Below, piece after piece: positions 32,901-40,928 of a stretch of DNA of 64,000 nt. The notes beneath the pieces were generated by a model, which saw nothing but the letters and a program-made list of their open reading frames with translations, was not told the origin of the DNA and searched no databases. The DNA comes from RYN-122 sp963761655. GTDB lineage: Bacteria; Actinomycetota; Actinomycetes; Mycobacteriales; SCTD01. The stretch's first letter is position 1, and each line of letters starts with the position of its first letter. Where the stretch lies: NCBI GenBank assembly GCA_963761655.1, contig CAVXHI010000011.1, forward strand, positions 310,001-374,000, written 5' to 3'. Both the position numbers and the translations under genes were made by a program.

Positions 32901-33642
32901 GGGGCAGCACTCCCTCGCCGAGCCCCCGCGGGCCGGGGACGCCGCGGAAGGCGTACGGCAGGGGCTCGCGACCGGGCTGGACCACCACGCACGCCCCCGG
33001 CTCCCCGTGGGCGGCGAGGTCGACCGCGACGGCCGCGACGTCGTCGGCGTCGAGCAGCGGGAAGCCCGCCTCGTCGAACCGCTCGGCCATCCCGTCCAGC
33101 AGCGGGGTCGCGACGAAGCCGGGGCACAGCGCTGTCAGGCGGATGCCCTCGAGCGCGAGCGGCGGCGCCATCGAGCGGACCAGCTGCACGACGGCCGCCT
33201 TCGTCAGCGCGTAGACCGGGCTGCTCGGGGACGGGGAGATCCCGGCGAGCGACGCCGTGACGACGACCGCTCCCCCGCCGCCGCGGCGCAGGGCGGGCAG
33301 CGCGGCCCGGAGGCCGAACACGACCCCGTCGACGTTGACCGCTGTCATCTGCCGGTAGCGCACCGGGTCGAGGTCGTCCCAGGAGGAGAACCCGCCGGCG
33401 ACGCCGGCGTTGAGCAGGACGACGTCGAGGTCCCCCGCCGCGGCGACCGCCTCCTCGCAGGACACCGGGTCGGTGACGTCGCACCGGACGGCCGTGCCGC
33501 CGACCTCCTCGGCCACCACCCGGGCCGCGTCGAGGTCGAGGTCCGCGACCACGACCCTGGTCCCGGCCGCGGCCGCGGCGAGCAGGCGGCACGCGGCCGC
33601 GCCGATCCCGGACGCCCCGCCGGTGACCAGGGCGGTCGTCAC
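32851..33642 (-). CDS. Short-chain dehydrogenase/reductase (SDR 1)
   Basis: NAD(P)-dependent oxidoreductase of 263 aa. Cofactor motif TGGASGIG, NAG motif (LLNAGVAGG), catalytic Ser region (VTASLAG) and Tyr-x-x-x-Lys (YALTK) are intact. The GTG start overlaps the stop of the unknown 484-aa gene by 4 bp, making it the third gene of the SDR-unknown-SDR unit. Residues after about 230 form a Pro-rich tail that overlaps the convergent ligase gene. Substrate unknown. Confidence 0.88.
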   Translation of the reverse strand: MTTALVTGGASGIGAAACRLLAAAAAGTRVVVADLDLDAARVVAEEVGGTAVRCDVTDPVSCEEAVAAAGDLDVVLLNAGVAGGFSSWDDLDPVRYRQMTAVNVDGVVFGLRAALPALRRGGGGAVVVTASLAGISPSPSSPVYALTKAAVVQLVRSMAPPLALEGIRLTALCPGFVATPLLDGMAERFDEAGFPLLDADDVAAVAVDLAAHGEPGACVVVQPGREPLPYAFRGVPGPRGLGEGVLPPTRTPVPVAPPAAPTA

Positions 33643-35093
33643 CGGCCCAGTCCCACGACACCTGCTGCCGCGGCCAGCGTCAGGACCGACCGCGGGGAGT
33701 ACGGGACCCGCCAGAAGCCCCCGTGGGCAGCGCCCTCGGCGAGGAGGTCGTCGGGGTGGGCGAGCGGGGCGGGCGGCTGCCGCAGGTCGTGCACGAGCAT
33801 CGCCGCCATGAGGGCGCGGCTGGTCGCGGGCTCGAACACCTCGACGCCGAACCGGCCGGCCCCGGCGTAGGCCGCGGCGAGGACCCGGTTGCTCGTCACC
33901 GACCGGGTGCGGGTGGCCGGGGCGACGTTGGCCGAGACCGGCACGCCGTCCGCCCGGCCGACCAGGGCCCGCCAGCGCTGCAGCCGCTTCGCCAGGGCGT
34001 AGTTCGGCCCCTGCTGCGGCACCAGGCTGTCGGCGATCCCGACCCGGCGCCCGTCGTCGGTCTCGACGTCTTGCGTGTACGCCTGCGCGAACAGCCCGAG
34101 CCGCCGTGCGGGCGCCTGCAGCAGGCCCTTCACCCCGCGGGCGGCCCACCGGCGCCGGGCCTCCTCGACGACCTCGCTCGGCACGACGAACGCGTCGGTC
34201 GGGGTCGCCAGCTCGGCGTACCCGACGTCGTGCCCGCGGCGCAGCAGCTCGACGACGACGGCGTCGGCCGCGGCCGCCAGGCGCAGGTGGGTGCCGCCGT
34301 CGGCGTAGGCGTAGCTGCCGACCGTGAGCGGCAGGTCCGGCGCCGCCTGCGCCAGCCAGGGCGCGAGGGCCGGCGTCTGCTGCAGCACGTCGGCGCCGAG
34401 GACACCGTGGGTCGTGGGGGCCGACACCGTCCCCGCCCCGGCCTCGGCCGTCCTGGTGATCCGGGACCAGACGTCCTCGCGGGGGACGTCGACGGCGAGC
34501 ACGTGCGCTCCCCAGCCGCCCAGCGCCTCGAGCGGGCCCATCTCCGCACCCGCCCCGAGGACGGCGACCGCGCGGTCGGACAGGTCCAGCCACTCCGGGT
34601 GCTCGACGACCCGGCCGACCGCCGTGCGGAACGACGGCTCGGCGGTGCCCGCCGCGACCCAGGCGTCGAGCTGGCGGAGCAGGGTGTCGCCCTCGAGCAC
34701 CTCGCCGCGGTACGGCACCCGCAGGGTGCGGACCCGCTCACCCGTGCCGCGCACCGTCGTCGTCCCGAGCGCCGGCGCCTCTGCGGCGGACAGCGCGTCG
34801 GCGAGCGGCCGCTCCCGGTCGCCCTCCACGAAGACGGTCCGCGCCGCGACCGCGCCGAGCCCGGCGCGGGCGATCGCGAGGCTGGCTCCGCTGCTGCGTG
34901 CGCCGGCGGCGGTCAGGGCGACCACGTGCTCCAGGTAGGAGCTGCGCCAGTCGCGTGCCGCGAGGACGGCGTCGGCGGCCGCAGCGTCGGCCGTTCGCAC
35001 CGCGTCCGCGACCACGCCCTTCGTGACCGCCGTCGTGCTGCGGCTGCCGTCCGCGTCACGCACCAGCTGCACGCCGGCGTCGGGGGCGCTCAC
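33639..35093 (-). CDS. Uncharacterised 484-aa protein with Rossmann-like motif and C-terminal helix
   Basis: I do not recognise a characterised family. Visible features: an N-terminal helical half, a nucleotide-binding-like strand-turn-helix around residues 175-203 (AVAVLGAGAEMGPLEALGGW, followed by AHVLAVDVP), a middle part with YAYADGGTHLRL and SLVPQQGPNYALAKRL, and a final hydrophobic helix (VLTLAAAAGVVGLG) that may anchor it in the membrane. The start GTG overlaps the SDR 2 stop and its stop overlaps the SDR 1 start (4 bp each), so the three proteins are made in step. A role as a partner or additional enzyme of the two dehydrogenases is inferred from position only. Confidence 0.8.
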   Translation of the reverse strand: MSAPDAGVQLVRDADGSRSTTAVTKGVVADAVRTADAAAADAVLAARDWRSSYLEHVVALTAAGARSSGASLAIARAGLGAVAARTVFVEGDRERPLADALSAAEAPALGTTTVRGTGERVRTLRVPYRGEVLEGDTLLRQLDAWVAAGTAEPSFRTAVGRVVEHPEWLDLSDRAVAVLGAGAEMGPLEALGGWGAHVLAVDVPREDVWSRITRTAEAGAGTVSAPTTHGVLGADVLQQTPALAPWLAQAAPDLPLTVGSYAYADGGTHLRLAAAADAVVVELLRRGHDVGYAELATPTDAFVVPSEVVEEARRRWAARGVKGLLQAPARRLGLFAQAYTQDVETDDGRRVGIADSLVPQQGPNYALAKRLQRWRALVGRADGVPVSANVAPATRTRSVTSNRVLAAAYAGAGRFGVEVFEPATSRALMAAMLVHDLRQPPAPLAHPDDLLAEGAAHGGFWRVPYSPRSVLTLAAAAGVVGLGR

Positions 35094-35851
35094 CGCTTCA
35101 CCGTGACGCCGCCGTCGACGACGAGCGTCTCGCCGGTGATCCAGGAGGCGTCGTCGGACAGCAGGAAGCAGGCCGCCTTGGAGGTGTCCTGCGGGACGCC
35201 GAGCCGGCCCATCGGGTACTGGGCGGCGACCTCCTCCTCGCGCCCCTCGTACAGCGCCTCGGCGAACCTCGTCTTCACCACCGCGGGCGCGATCGCGTTG
35301 ACGCGCACCGTCGGGCCCATCTCCGCGCCCAGCTGCCGGACGAGGTGGATCACGGCGGCCTTGCTCGCGTTGTAGGCCCCGATCGGGGAGCCGCTGCGCA
35401 GGCCCCCGACGGAGGCGACGACCAGGACGCTGCCGCCGTGCTCCTGCATCGACTGCCGCCAGGCCTGCTGCACCCAGCCGAGCACCGCGGTGACGTTCAC
35501 CTCGAACACCTTGCGGACGGCCGACAGCTCGGCGTCCACCAGCGGGCCGTACTGCGGGTTGACCGCCGCGTTCGGCACCAGCACGTCGAGCCGGCCGTAC
35601 CGGGCGACCGCCTGCGCGACGGCGTCCGCCTGGTGCGCCTCGTCGTCGGCACTGCCGCGGACCGCGAGGGCGCGGCCGGTGCTCGAGGGGTCGAGCTGGG
35701 CGACGGCGGCGTCGAGCTCGTCCTGCTTGCGTGCCGTGACGACGACCTGTGCGCCGCGGTCGACGAGCTCCTGCGCGATGCCGAGACCGATGCCGCGGGT
35801 GGCACCGGTGACGAGGGCGGTGCGCCCGGCGAAGTCCTGGGGGAGGTCCAT
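35090..35851 (-). CDS. Short-chain dehydrogenase/reductase (SDR 2)
   Basis: SDR of 253 aa with TGATRGIG, LVPNAAVNP, a VVASVGG serine region, YNASK and a C-terminal ITGETLVVDGG, closest in style to FabG/3-oxoacyl reductase-like enzymes. I prefer the ATG at 35851: TAGCGT sits 7 nt upstream, the leaderless pattern seen elsewhere here, while the GTG at 35859 lies inside that -10 region. First gene of the SDR-unknown-SDR unit, downstream of an MFS gene. Confidence 0.88.
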   Translation of the reverse strand: MDLPQDFAGRTALVTGATRGIGLGIAQELVDRGAQVVVTARKQDELDAAVAQLDPSSTGRALAVRGSADDEAHQADAVAQAVARYGRLDVLVPNAAVNPQYGPLVDAELSAVRKVFEVNVTAVLGWVQQAWRQSMQEHGGSVLVVASVGGLRSGSPIGAYNASKAAVIHLVRQLGAEMGPTVRVNAIAPAVVKTRFAEALYEGREEEVAAQYPMGRLGVPQDTSKAACFLLSDDASWITGETLVVDGGVTVKR

Positions 35852-35858
35852 CGGAGGC

Positions 35859-35881
35859 ACGCTAGGGGCTACCGATCGGTA
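35859..35881 (-). promoter_or_regulatory. Promoter and palindromic operator before the SDR unit
   Basis: On the minus strand TAGCGT (35864-35859) lies 7 nt before the SDR 2 ATG. Just upstream is a perfect 12-bp palindrome, TACCGATCGGTA (35870-35881), which also contains the stop codon of the MFS gene. A TetR-type repressor site is the natural guess; no regulator gene adjoins. Confidence 0.5.
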
Positions 35882-37095
35882 AGGACGACGGCCGGAGCGG
35901 ACAGGTGGGCCACGCTCCGCTGCCGGAGCAGCCCGCTGGTGAGCGAGACGGCGGCGACGACGAGGTAGCTGCTCCGGTAGTCGCCGGTCGCGTCCCGGAG
36001 CAGCCCGACCAGCAGCGGGCCGCAGGTGATGCCGACCGTCGAGACGAGGGCGCTGCGGGCGAGGACCCGGGCGAAGTCGCGGAGCCCGAAGACCTCGGCG
36101 ACGAGCAGCGGCTGCACGAGCAGGACGTTGCCGACGGTGAGGCCGAACAGCAGGGCGCTCGCGAGCAGGGCGGGCGTCGACCCGGCGACGGCGAGCAGGG
36201 CGAGGGCGACGGCCTGCACACCGAGCAGCAGTCGGCTGAAGGCGTGCAGGGGCAGCCGACGCAGCACCGCCCCGCCGACGAAGCGGCCGGCCAGGCTGCC
36301 GAGGGCGGCGAGCGACACCGCGGTGCCGGCGACGGAGGAGGAGACCCGCTCGCTGCCCAGGGCGTACAGGTGCGTGAGACCGCCGACCTGAGCCAGCACG
36401 GCCAGCGCCTGGGTGCCGCTGATGGCCCAGAAGGCACGGGTGCGCACCGCCTCGGCCAGGGCCAGCCCGTCGGGACGGCCTCCCGGGGAGGCCGGCCTGC
36501 CGTCGGGAGCGAGACCCAGCCGCGCCGGGTCGGGCACCACCGTGCAGGCCGCCGCGAGGACGAGGACCAGGTAGACGGCGGCGAGCACCGGGGTCAGGTC
36601 ACGCAGGGCGTACCGCTCGACGAGCGCGCCCACGACCGGCGCGACCGCGACGCCGCCGACGGACAGCCCCGTCGTCGCGACCGCCAGGGCGGTGCTGCGC
36701 CGCACGACGAACCAGCGGGCGACCAGCGTCGTGCCCGGGACCGTGCCGGCCGCCGACTGCCCCGCGCCGAGCAGCACGTACACCGCGAGCAGCTGGTGCG
36801 GGGTGCCGACCCGGCCGATCAGCAGCAGCGCCGCCGCCACCGTGACCGCCCCGCCGACCATGACCAGCCGGGCGTCCAGCCGCCGCAGCAGCGACGCCAC
36901 GACGACGCCGGAGAGCCCGGACGTGAGGAAGTACAGCGACGTCGCCCAGGACACCGACGACAGCGCGAAGCCGCCCTCGCCGGTGAGGGCGTGCAGGTAG
37001 ACCGACAGGCTGTAGAAGCCGAACCCGGACGTCGCGGTGAGCAGCAGCAGGACGCCGCCCACGGTGCGCCAGCCGGGGTCGATGCGGGCCGGCAC
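35869..37095 (-). CDS. MFS transporter
   Basis: Major facilitator of 408 aa with 12 predicted membrane helices and a central cytoplasmic loop around residues 185-205. It resembles the oxalate/formate antiporter-like or monocarboxylate-type MFS group by general pattern (GFGFYSLSVY opening), but the substrate is not determined. The GTG start is 2 bp after the ilvA stop, so it is probably co-transcribed with ilvA, and the SDR unit follows after 17 bp. Confidence 0.85.
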   Translation of the reverse strand: MPARIDPGWRTVGGVLLLLTATSGFGFYSLSVYLHALTGEGGFALSSVSWATSLYFLTSGLSGVVVASLLRRLDARLVMVGGAVTVAAALLLIGRVGTPHQLLAVYVLLGAGQSAAGTVPGTTLVARWFVVRRSTALAVATTGLSVGGVAVAPVVGALVERYALRDLTPVLAAVYLVLVLAAACTVVPDPARLGLAPDGRPASPGGRPDGLALAEAVRTRAFWAISGTQALAVLAQVGGLTHLYALGSERVSSSVAGTAVSLAALGSLAGRFVGGAVLRRLPLHAFSRLLLGVQAVALALLAVAGSTPALLASALLFGLTVGNVLLVQPLLVAEVFGLRDFARVLARSALVSTVGITCGPLLVGLLRDATGDYRSSYLVVAAVSLTSGLLRQRSVAHLSAPAVVLTDR

Positions 37096-37097
37096 GG

Positions 37098-38336
37098 TCA
37101 GAGCAGGAAGCGGAACGCGGGGCTGTCCGGCTCGACCCGCTCGATGTTCGCCGGGCCCGCCGCCATCCGCTCGAGCAGACCGGGCAGGTCGGCGGGCCGG
37201 CCGAGCTCGACGCCGACCAGGGCAGGGCCGGTCTCGCGGTTGTTGCGCTTCACGTACTCGAACAGGGTGATGTCGTCGTCGGGGCCCAGCACCTCGTCGA
37301 GGAAGCGCCGCAGGGCGCCCGGCTCCTGCGGGAAGTCGACGAGGAAGTAGTGCTTGCGCCCCTCGTGCACGAGCGCCCGCTCGACCACCTCGCCGTAGCG
37401 GCTGACGTCGTTGTTGCCGCCGGACAGCACGGCGACGACGGTCTGCCCCGCCTCGACCTGCAGCACGTCCCCGAGGGCCGCTGCCGCGAGCGCTCCCGCG
37501 GGCTCGGCGATGATCCCGTCGGACTGGTACAGCGCCAGCATCTCGGTGCAGACGCGCCCCTCGGCGACGGCCAGCAGCTCGGCGTCGCGGCACAGCGGGA
37601 ACGTCACGTCCCCGGCCCGGCGCACCGCCGCGCCGTCCACGAAGCCGTCCAGCACCGCGAGCGGCACCGGCTCCCCCGCCGCCACGGCGGCCGCCATGCA
37701 CGCGGCCCCCGCGGGCTCGACCCCGACCAGCCGCACCCCCGGGTGGCGCTCGCGCAGCCACGCCGCGGTCCCGGCCAGCAGCCCCCCTCCACCGACCGGC
37801 ACGACGACGACGTCGGGCACCTCACCCAGCTGGTCCAGCACCTCGACCACGACGCTCCCCTGCCCTGCCACCGTCCGCGGGTCGTCGAAGGCGGGGACGA
37901 GCACCATGCCGGAGCGGGCGACGTCGGTCAGCGCCCCGGCCGCGGCGTCGTCGTAGGTGTCGCCCTGCACCACGATCTCGACGAGGTCGCCCCCGAGGAC
38001 GGCGATCCGGTCGCGCTTCTGCCGCGGCGTCGTCCTCGGCAGGTGGATCCGGCCGCGGACGCCGAGGGCGGAGCAGGCGTAGGCGAGGCCCTGCGCGTGG
38101 TTCCCGGCACTGGCCGCCACGACCCCGCGGGCACGCTCCTGTCCGGTCAGCCGGCTCATGAGGTTGTAGGCACCGCGCAGCTTGTAGGACCGGACCGGCT
38201 GCAGGTCCTCCCGCTTGAGCAGCACCCGCGCACCCGTGCGCTCCGACAGCCGGGCGCTCTCCTCGAGCGGCGTCCGCACCACCACGCCCGCCAGCCGGGC
38301 AGCGGCGTCCTCGACGTCGGCAGCGGTGACGGTCAC
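37098..38336 (-). CDS. ilvA: Threonine ammonia-lyase with C-terminal ACT-like domain
   Basis: PLP enzyme of 412 aa converting threonine to 2-oxobutyrate for isoleucine synthesis or catabolism. The PLP lysine is Lys52 in SYKLRGAYN; the glycine-rich phosphate loop is VGGGGLLAG. Residues about 325-412 make an ACT-like regulatory domain (KHYFLVDFPQEPGALRRFL). GTG 38336 is 7 nt after TAGGCT, consistent with a leaderless mRNA. It diverges from the HipA-like gene across only 23 bp. Confidence 0.93.
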   Translation of the reverse strand: MTVTAADVEDAAARLAGVVVRTPLEESARLSERTGARVLLKREDLQPVRSYKLRGAYNLMSRLTGQERARGVVAASAGNHAQGLAYACSALGVRGRIHLPRTTPRQKRDRIAVLGGDLVEIVVQGDTYDDAAAGALTDVARSGMVLVPAFDDPRTVAGQGSVVVEVLDQLGEVPDVVVVPVGGGGLLAGTAAWLRERHPGVRLVGVEPAGAACMAAAVAAGEPVPLAVLDGFVDGAAVRRAGDVTFPLCRDAELLAVAEGRVCTEMLALYQSDGIIAEPAGALAAAALGDVLQVEAGQTVVAVLSGGNNDVSRYGEVVERALVHEGRKHYFLVDFPQEPGALRRFLDEVLGPDDDITLFEYVKRNNRETGPALVGVELGRPADLPGLLERMAAGPANIERVEPDSPAFRFLL

Positions 38337-38343
38337 CGGGCCG

Positions 38344-38353
38344 AGCCTAGGGT
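38344..38353. promoter_or_regulatory. Interlocked divergent -10 boxes (ilvA / hipA-like)
   Basis: TAGGCT on the minus strand (38349-38344) and TAGGGT on the plus strand (38348-38353) overlap over a shared TA. They lie 7 and 6 nt before the GTG starts of ilvA and the HipA-like gene. With just 23 bp between the two start codons, both transcripts must be leaderless and polymerase cannot occupy both sites at once. Confidence 0.55.
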
Positions 38354-38359
38354 GGGCGC

Positions 38360-39097
38360 GTGCTGAGGACGGTCACCGCGACCCGCTACGTGACCCCCCT
38401 CCGCGAGGGCGGCTCGCTGCCCGGGCTCATGGAGGCCGACGACCTCGGCACGTACGTCGTGAAGTTCGTCGGGGCGGGGCAGGGCCGCAAGGTGCTCGTG
38501 GCGGAGGTCGTCGCCGGGGAGCTCGCCCGCCGGCTCGGCCTGCGGGTCCCGGAGCTGGTCCTCGTCGAGCTCGACCCGGCCGCCGCGCCGTTCGAGCCGG
38601 ACGAGGAGGTGCAGGACCTGCTCAAGGCCAGCGCCGGCCTGAACCTCGGGCTGGACTTCCTGCCCGGGTCGGTCACGCACGACGCCGTCGGGGCCCCGGT
38701 GGACCCCGGGCTGGCGGCGGAGGTCCTCTGGTTCGACGGCCTCGTCGGCAACGTCGACCGCAGCTGGCGCAACCCCAACCTCCTGGTGTGGCACGGCGAC
38801 CTGTGGCTCATCGACCACGGTGCGTCCCTCGTCTTCCACCACGCGTGGGACCGGCCGAGCCCGCCGGACAAGCCGTACCGGGCCGACGACCACGTGCTGC
38901 GCGCGGCGGCCGGTCCGAGCGCGGGACCCCGTCTGGCCCCCCGGGTCACCCGGGAGGTCCTGGAGGAGGTGCTCGCCCTCGTGCCCGACGTCTGGCTCGA
39001 GGACGAGCCCGGGTTCGACAGCGTCGACGCCGTCCGCCGGGCCTACGTCGAGCAGCTGCTCGCCCGGGTGCGGGCCTCGGAGCAGTGGGCCCCGTGA
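38360..39097 (+). CDS. HipA-family kinase-like protein
   Basis: Protein of 245 aa related to the HipA/PI3-PI4-kinase-like fold. Recognisable parts: a nucleotide-binding Lys segment (TYVVKFVGAGQGRK), WFDGLVGNVDRSWRNPNLLV with the catalytic-loop-like D..N pattern, and WLIDHGASLVFH with a metal-binding Asp. It lacks the HipB-type antitoxin partner. Its stop overlaps the DUF3037 gene start by 4 bp (GTGA). HipA relatives phosphorylate proteins or tRNA synthetases; the target here is unknown. Confidence 0.85.
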   Translation: MLRTVTATRYVTPLREGGSLPGLMEADDLGTYVVKFVGAGQGRKVLVAEVVAGELARRLGLRVPELVLVELDPAAAPFEPDEEVQDLLKASAGLNLGLDFLPGSVTHDAVGAPVDPGLAAEVLWFDGLVGNVDRSWRNPNLLVWHGDLWLIDHGASLVFHHAWDRPSPPDKPYRADDHVLRAAAGPSAGPRLAPRVTREVLEEVLALVPDVWLEDEPGFDSVDAVRRAYVEQLLARVRASEQWAP

Positions 39098-39471
39098 ACA
39101 GGTCCGTCTTCGAGTACGCCCTGCTGCGGGCCGTCCCCCGGGTCGACCGCGGCGAGTGCGTGAACATCGGCGTCGTCCTGTACTGCCGCGACGCCGGCTT
39201 CCTGCGCACCGCGGTCGAGGTCGACGACGCCCGCGTGCAGGCCCTCGACCCGCGGGTCGACCTCGCCGGGCTGCACGGCGCGGCCGACGCCGTCCGGCGC
39301 ACCTGCGTCGGCGACGGCCCGGCGGGCGAGACCTCCCTCGGGCAGCGCTTCCGCTGGCTCACCGCACCGCGCAGCACCGTCGTGCAGGCCGGGCCGGTGC
39401 ACGGAGGCCTGACCGCCGACCCCGAGGCCGACCTGCAGCGCCTGCTCGTGCACCTCGTGCGGTCGCCGTGA
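39094..39471 (+). CDS. DUF3037 protein
   Basis: Protein of 125 aa with DUF3037 features: FEYALLRAVPRVDRGECVNIGVVLY and FRWLTAPRSTVVQ-type segments (shown in parts). It commonly accompanies HipA-like kinases and is of unknown function. GTG start overlaps the kinase stop, and its stop overlaps the next membrane-protein start, so three genes are translationally coupled. Confidence 0.85.
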   Translation: MNRSVFEYALLRAVPRVDRGECVNIGVVLYCRDAGFLRTAVEVDDARVQALDPRVDLAGLHGAADAVRRTCVGDGPAGETSLGQRFRWLTAPRSTVVQAGPVHGGLTADPEADLQRLLVHLVRSP

Positions 39472-39980
39472 AGGACGGTCCGGACGACGTCTGGGCGCGT
39501 GCGGCGGCGGACCGGTCCGGGACGAAGGTGCTGGCCGGGCTGTCGGTGGTCGCCGTGCTCGTCCTGGCGCAGGGACTGGTCCGCGGACCGCTGAGCGAGG
39601 TCCTGGGCCGGCTGACCAGCCCCGGGCGGGCCCTCGTGGGGATCGCCGCAGCGGCCCTGCTGTGGACCCCGCTGCTGGTCTGGGCGCACCGGACCCGCGG
39701 CACGACGACCGCGCCACCCCTGTGGGTGCAGGCCTGGACGGGATGCGTGTTCGTGCTGTCCGGGCCGGCGTGGCTGCCGGGCCGGAACGCCGGCGCCGCC
39801 AGCCGAGCCGTGACCGACCGCTTCGGCTGGACCCTCGGGGTGCTGCTGATCGCCTTCGTCGTGCTGGGGTGCGCCGCCCTGTGGCTGACCACCCGGCGGC
39901 GGACCCCGGTCAGGCCGCCCAGGCCGCCGCGACGTCCTGCAGGGACCGGATCCGCCGGGCCCGGTCCAGGGACGGGGTGA
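39468..39980 (+). CDS. Small integral membrane protein, function unknown
   Basis: Protein of 170 aa with four hydrophobic segments (VLAGLSVVAVLVLAQGL, ALVGIAAAALLWTPLLV, AWTGCVFVLSGPAW, LGVLLIAFVVLGCAALWL) and a Pro/Gly-rich tail. I cannot assign a family. GTG overlaps the DUF3037 stop by 4 bp. The last 71 bp lie opposite the 3' end of the convergent flavin-dependent oxidoreductase gene. Confidence 0.7.
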   Translation: MKDGPDDVWARAAADRSGTKVLAGLSVVAVLVLAQGLVRGPLSEVLGRLTSPGRALVGIAAAALLWTPLLVWAHRTRGTTTAPPLWVQAWTGCVFVLSGPAWLPGRNAGAASRAVTDRFGWTLGVLLIAFVVLGCAALWLTTRRRTPVRPPRPPRRPAGTGSAGPGPGTG

Positions 39981-40893
39981 CCAGCACGAGCTCGTCGGCC
40001 TGCGTGGCCTCCTGCAGCTCGCGCAGCTGCTCGACCACCTGCTTGGGCGTCCCGACCGCCATGCGGCCGTCGTCGGGCAGGGTCAGCTCGGCGGAGCGGG
40101 CGTACGCCTGGACCTCCTCGGGCCGCAGCGGCTCGCGGACCCCTCGACGCAGGTTGCGCATCGTGAGGTCCCAGCCGGCGACGAACTCCCGCTGGTCGAG
40201 CTCGTCCTCGCTGCCGAAGGCCAGCACCGACACCGCGCTGTACGGCGGCTCCTCGCCCTCGTACTGGTCCCGGTAGGCGCGCAGTGCGGGGACGGCGAGG
40301 TCGGGGCTCATGTGGTGGGCGAAGACCGCGCGCAGGCCGTTGACCGCCGCGAACTGCGGGCCGTACGGGCTGCTGCCGAGGACGAACACCTCCGGCCGCT
40401 CCTCGACGACGGGCGCGGCGACGAGGGGCGCGTACGGGTGGGCGTCGGGGAAGCCGTCGCCGAGGAAGGCGAGCAGCTCGGCGACCTGCTGGGGGAAGCC
40501 CTCGGCGGGGTCGGTGCGGACGCCGCGGCGCAGCACGTGGGCGGTCAGCGGGTCCGTGCCCGGGGCGCGGCCCAGCGCGAGGTCGACCCGCCCGGGGTGC
40601 ATGGCGACCAGCGTCCGGAAGGTCTCGGCGACCTTGAGCGAGCTGTGGTTCGGCAGCATGATCCCGGCCGCGCCCACGCGGATCGTCGTGGTCTGGGCGG
40701 CCACGTGCGCGGTCATGATCTCGGGCGCGGAGCAGGCCAGCGAGCGCATGTTGTGGTGCTCGGAGACCCAGTAGCGGCGGAAGCCCGCCGCCTCGGCCGC
40801 CCGGGCGATCGTCACCGCCCCGCGGATGGCCTCGGTCGGCGACTCGCCGTGCTCGATGCCGACGAAGTCCAGGACGGAGAGAGGCAGGGTCAC
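39910..40893 (-). CDS. LLM-class flavin-dependent oxidoreductase
   Basis: Luciferase-like monooxygenase-family protein of 327 aa. Typical segments: LSVLDFVGIEHGESPTEAI at the N-terminus, YWVSEHHNM, GAAGIMLPNHSSLKVAE and VDLALGRAPGTDP; it belongs to the group often named MsnO8-like. It probably uses FMNH2, with an unknown substrate. GTG start; the dusB stop is 35 bp upstream. Confidence 0.9.
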   Translation of the reverse strand: MTLPLSVLDFVGIEHGESPTEAIRGAVTIARAAEAAGFRRYWVSEHHNMRSLACSAPEIMTAHVAAQTTTIRVGAAGIMLPNHSSLKVAETFRTLVAMHPGRVDLALGRAPGTDPLTAHVLRRGVRTDPAEGFPQQVAELLAFLGDGFPDAHPYAPLVAAPVVEERPEVFVLGSSPYGPQFAAVNGLRAVFAHHMSPDLAVPALRAYRDQYEGEEPPYSAVSVLAFGSEDELDQREFVAGWDLTMRNLRRGVREPLRPEEVQAYARSAELTLPDDGRMAVGTPKQVVEQLRELQEATQADELVLVTPSLDRARRIRSLQDVAAAWAA

Positions 40894-40928
40894 CCCGGGT
40901 GCAGCGCGCCCGGAGGTCGAGGTGTTCC

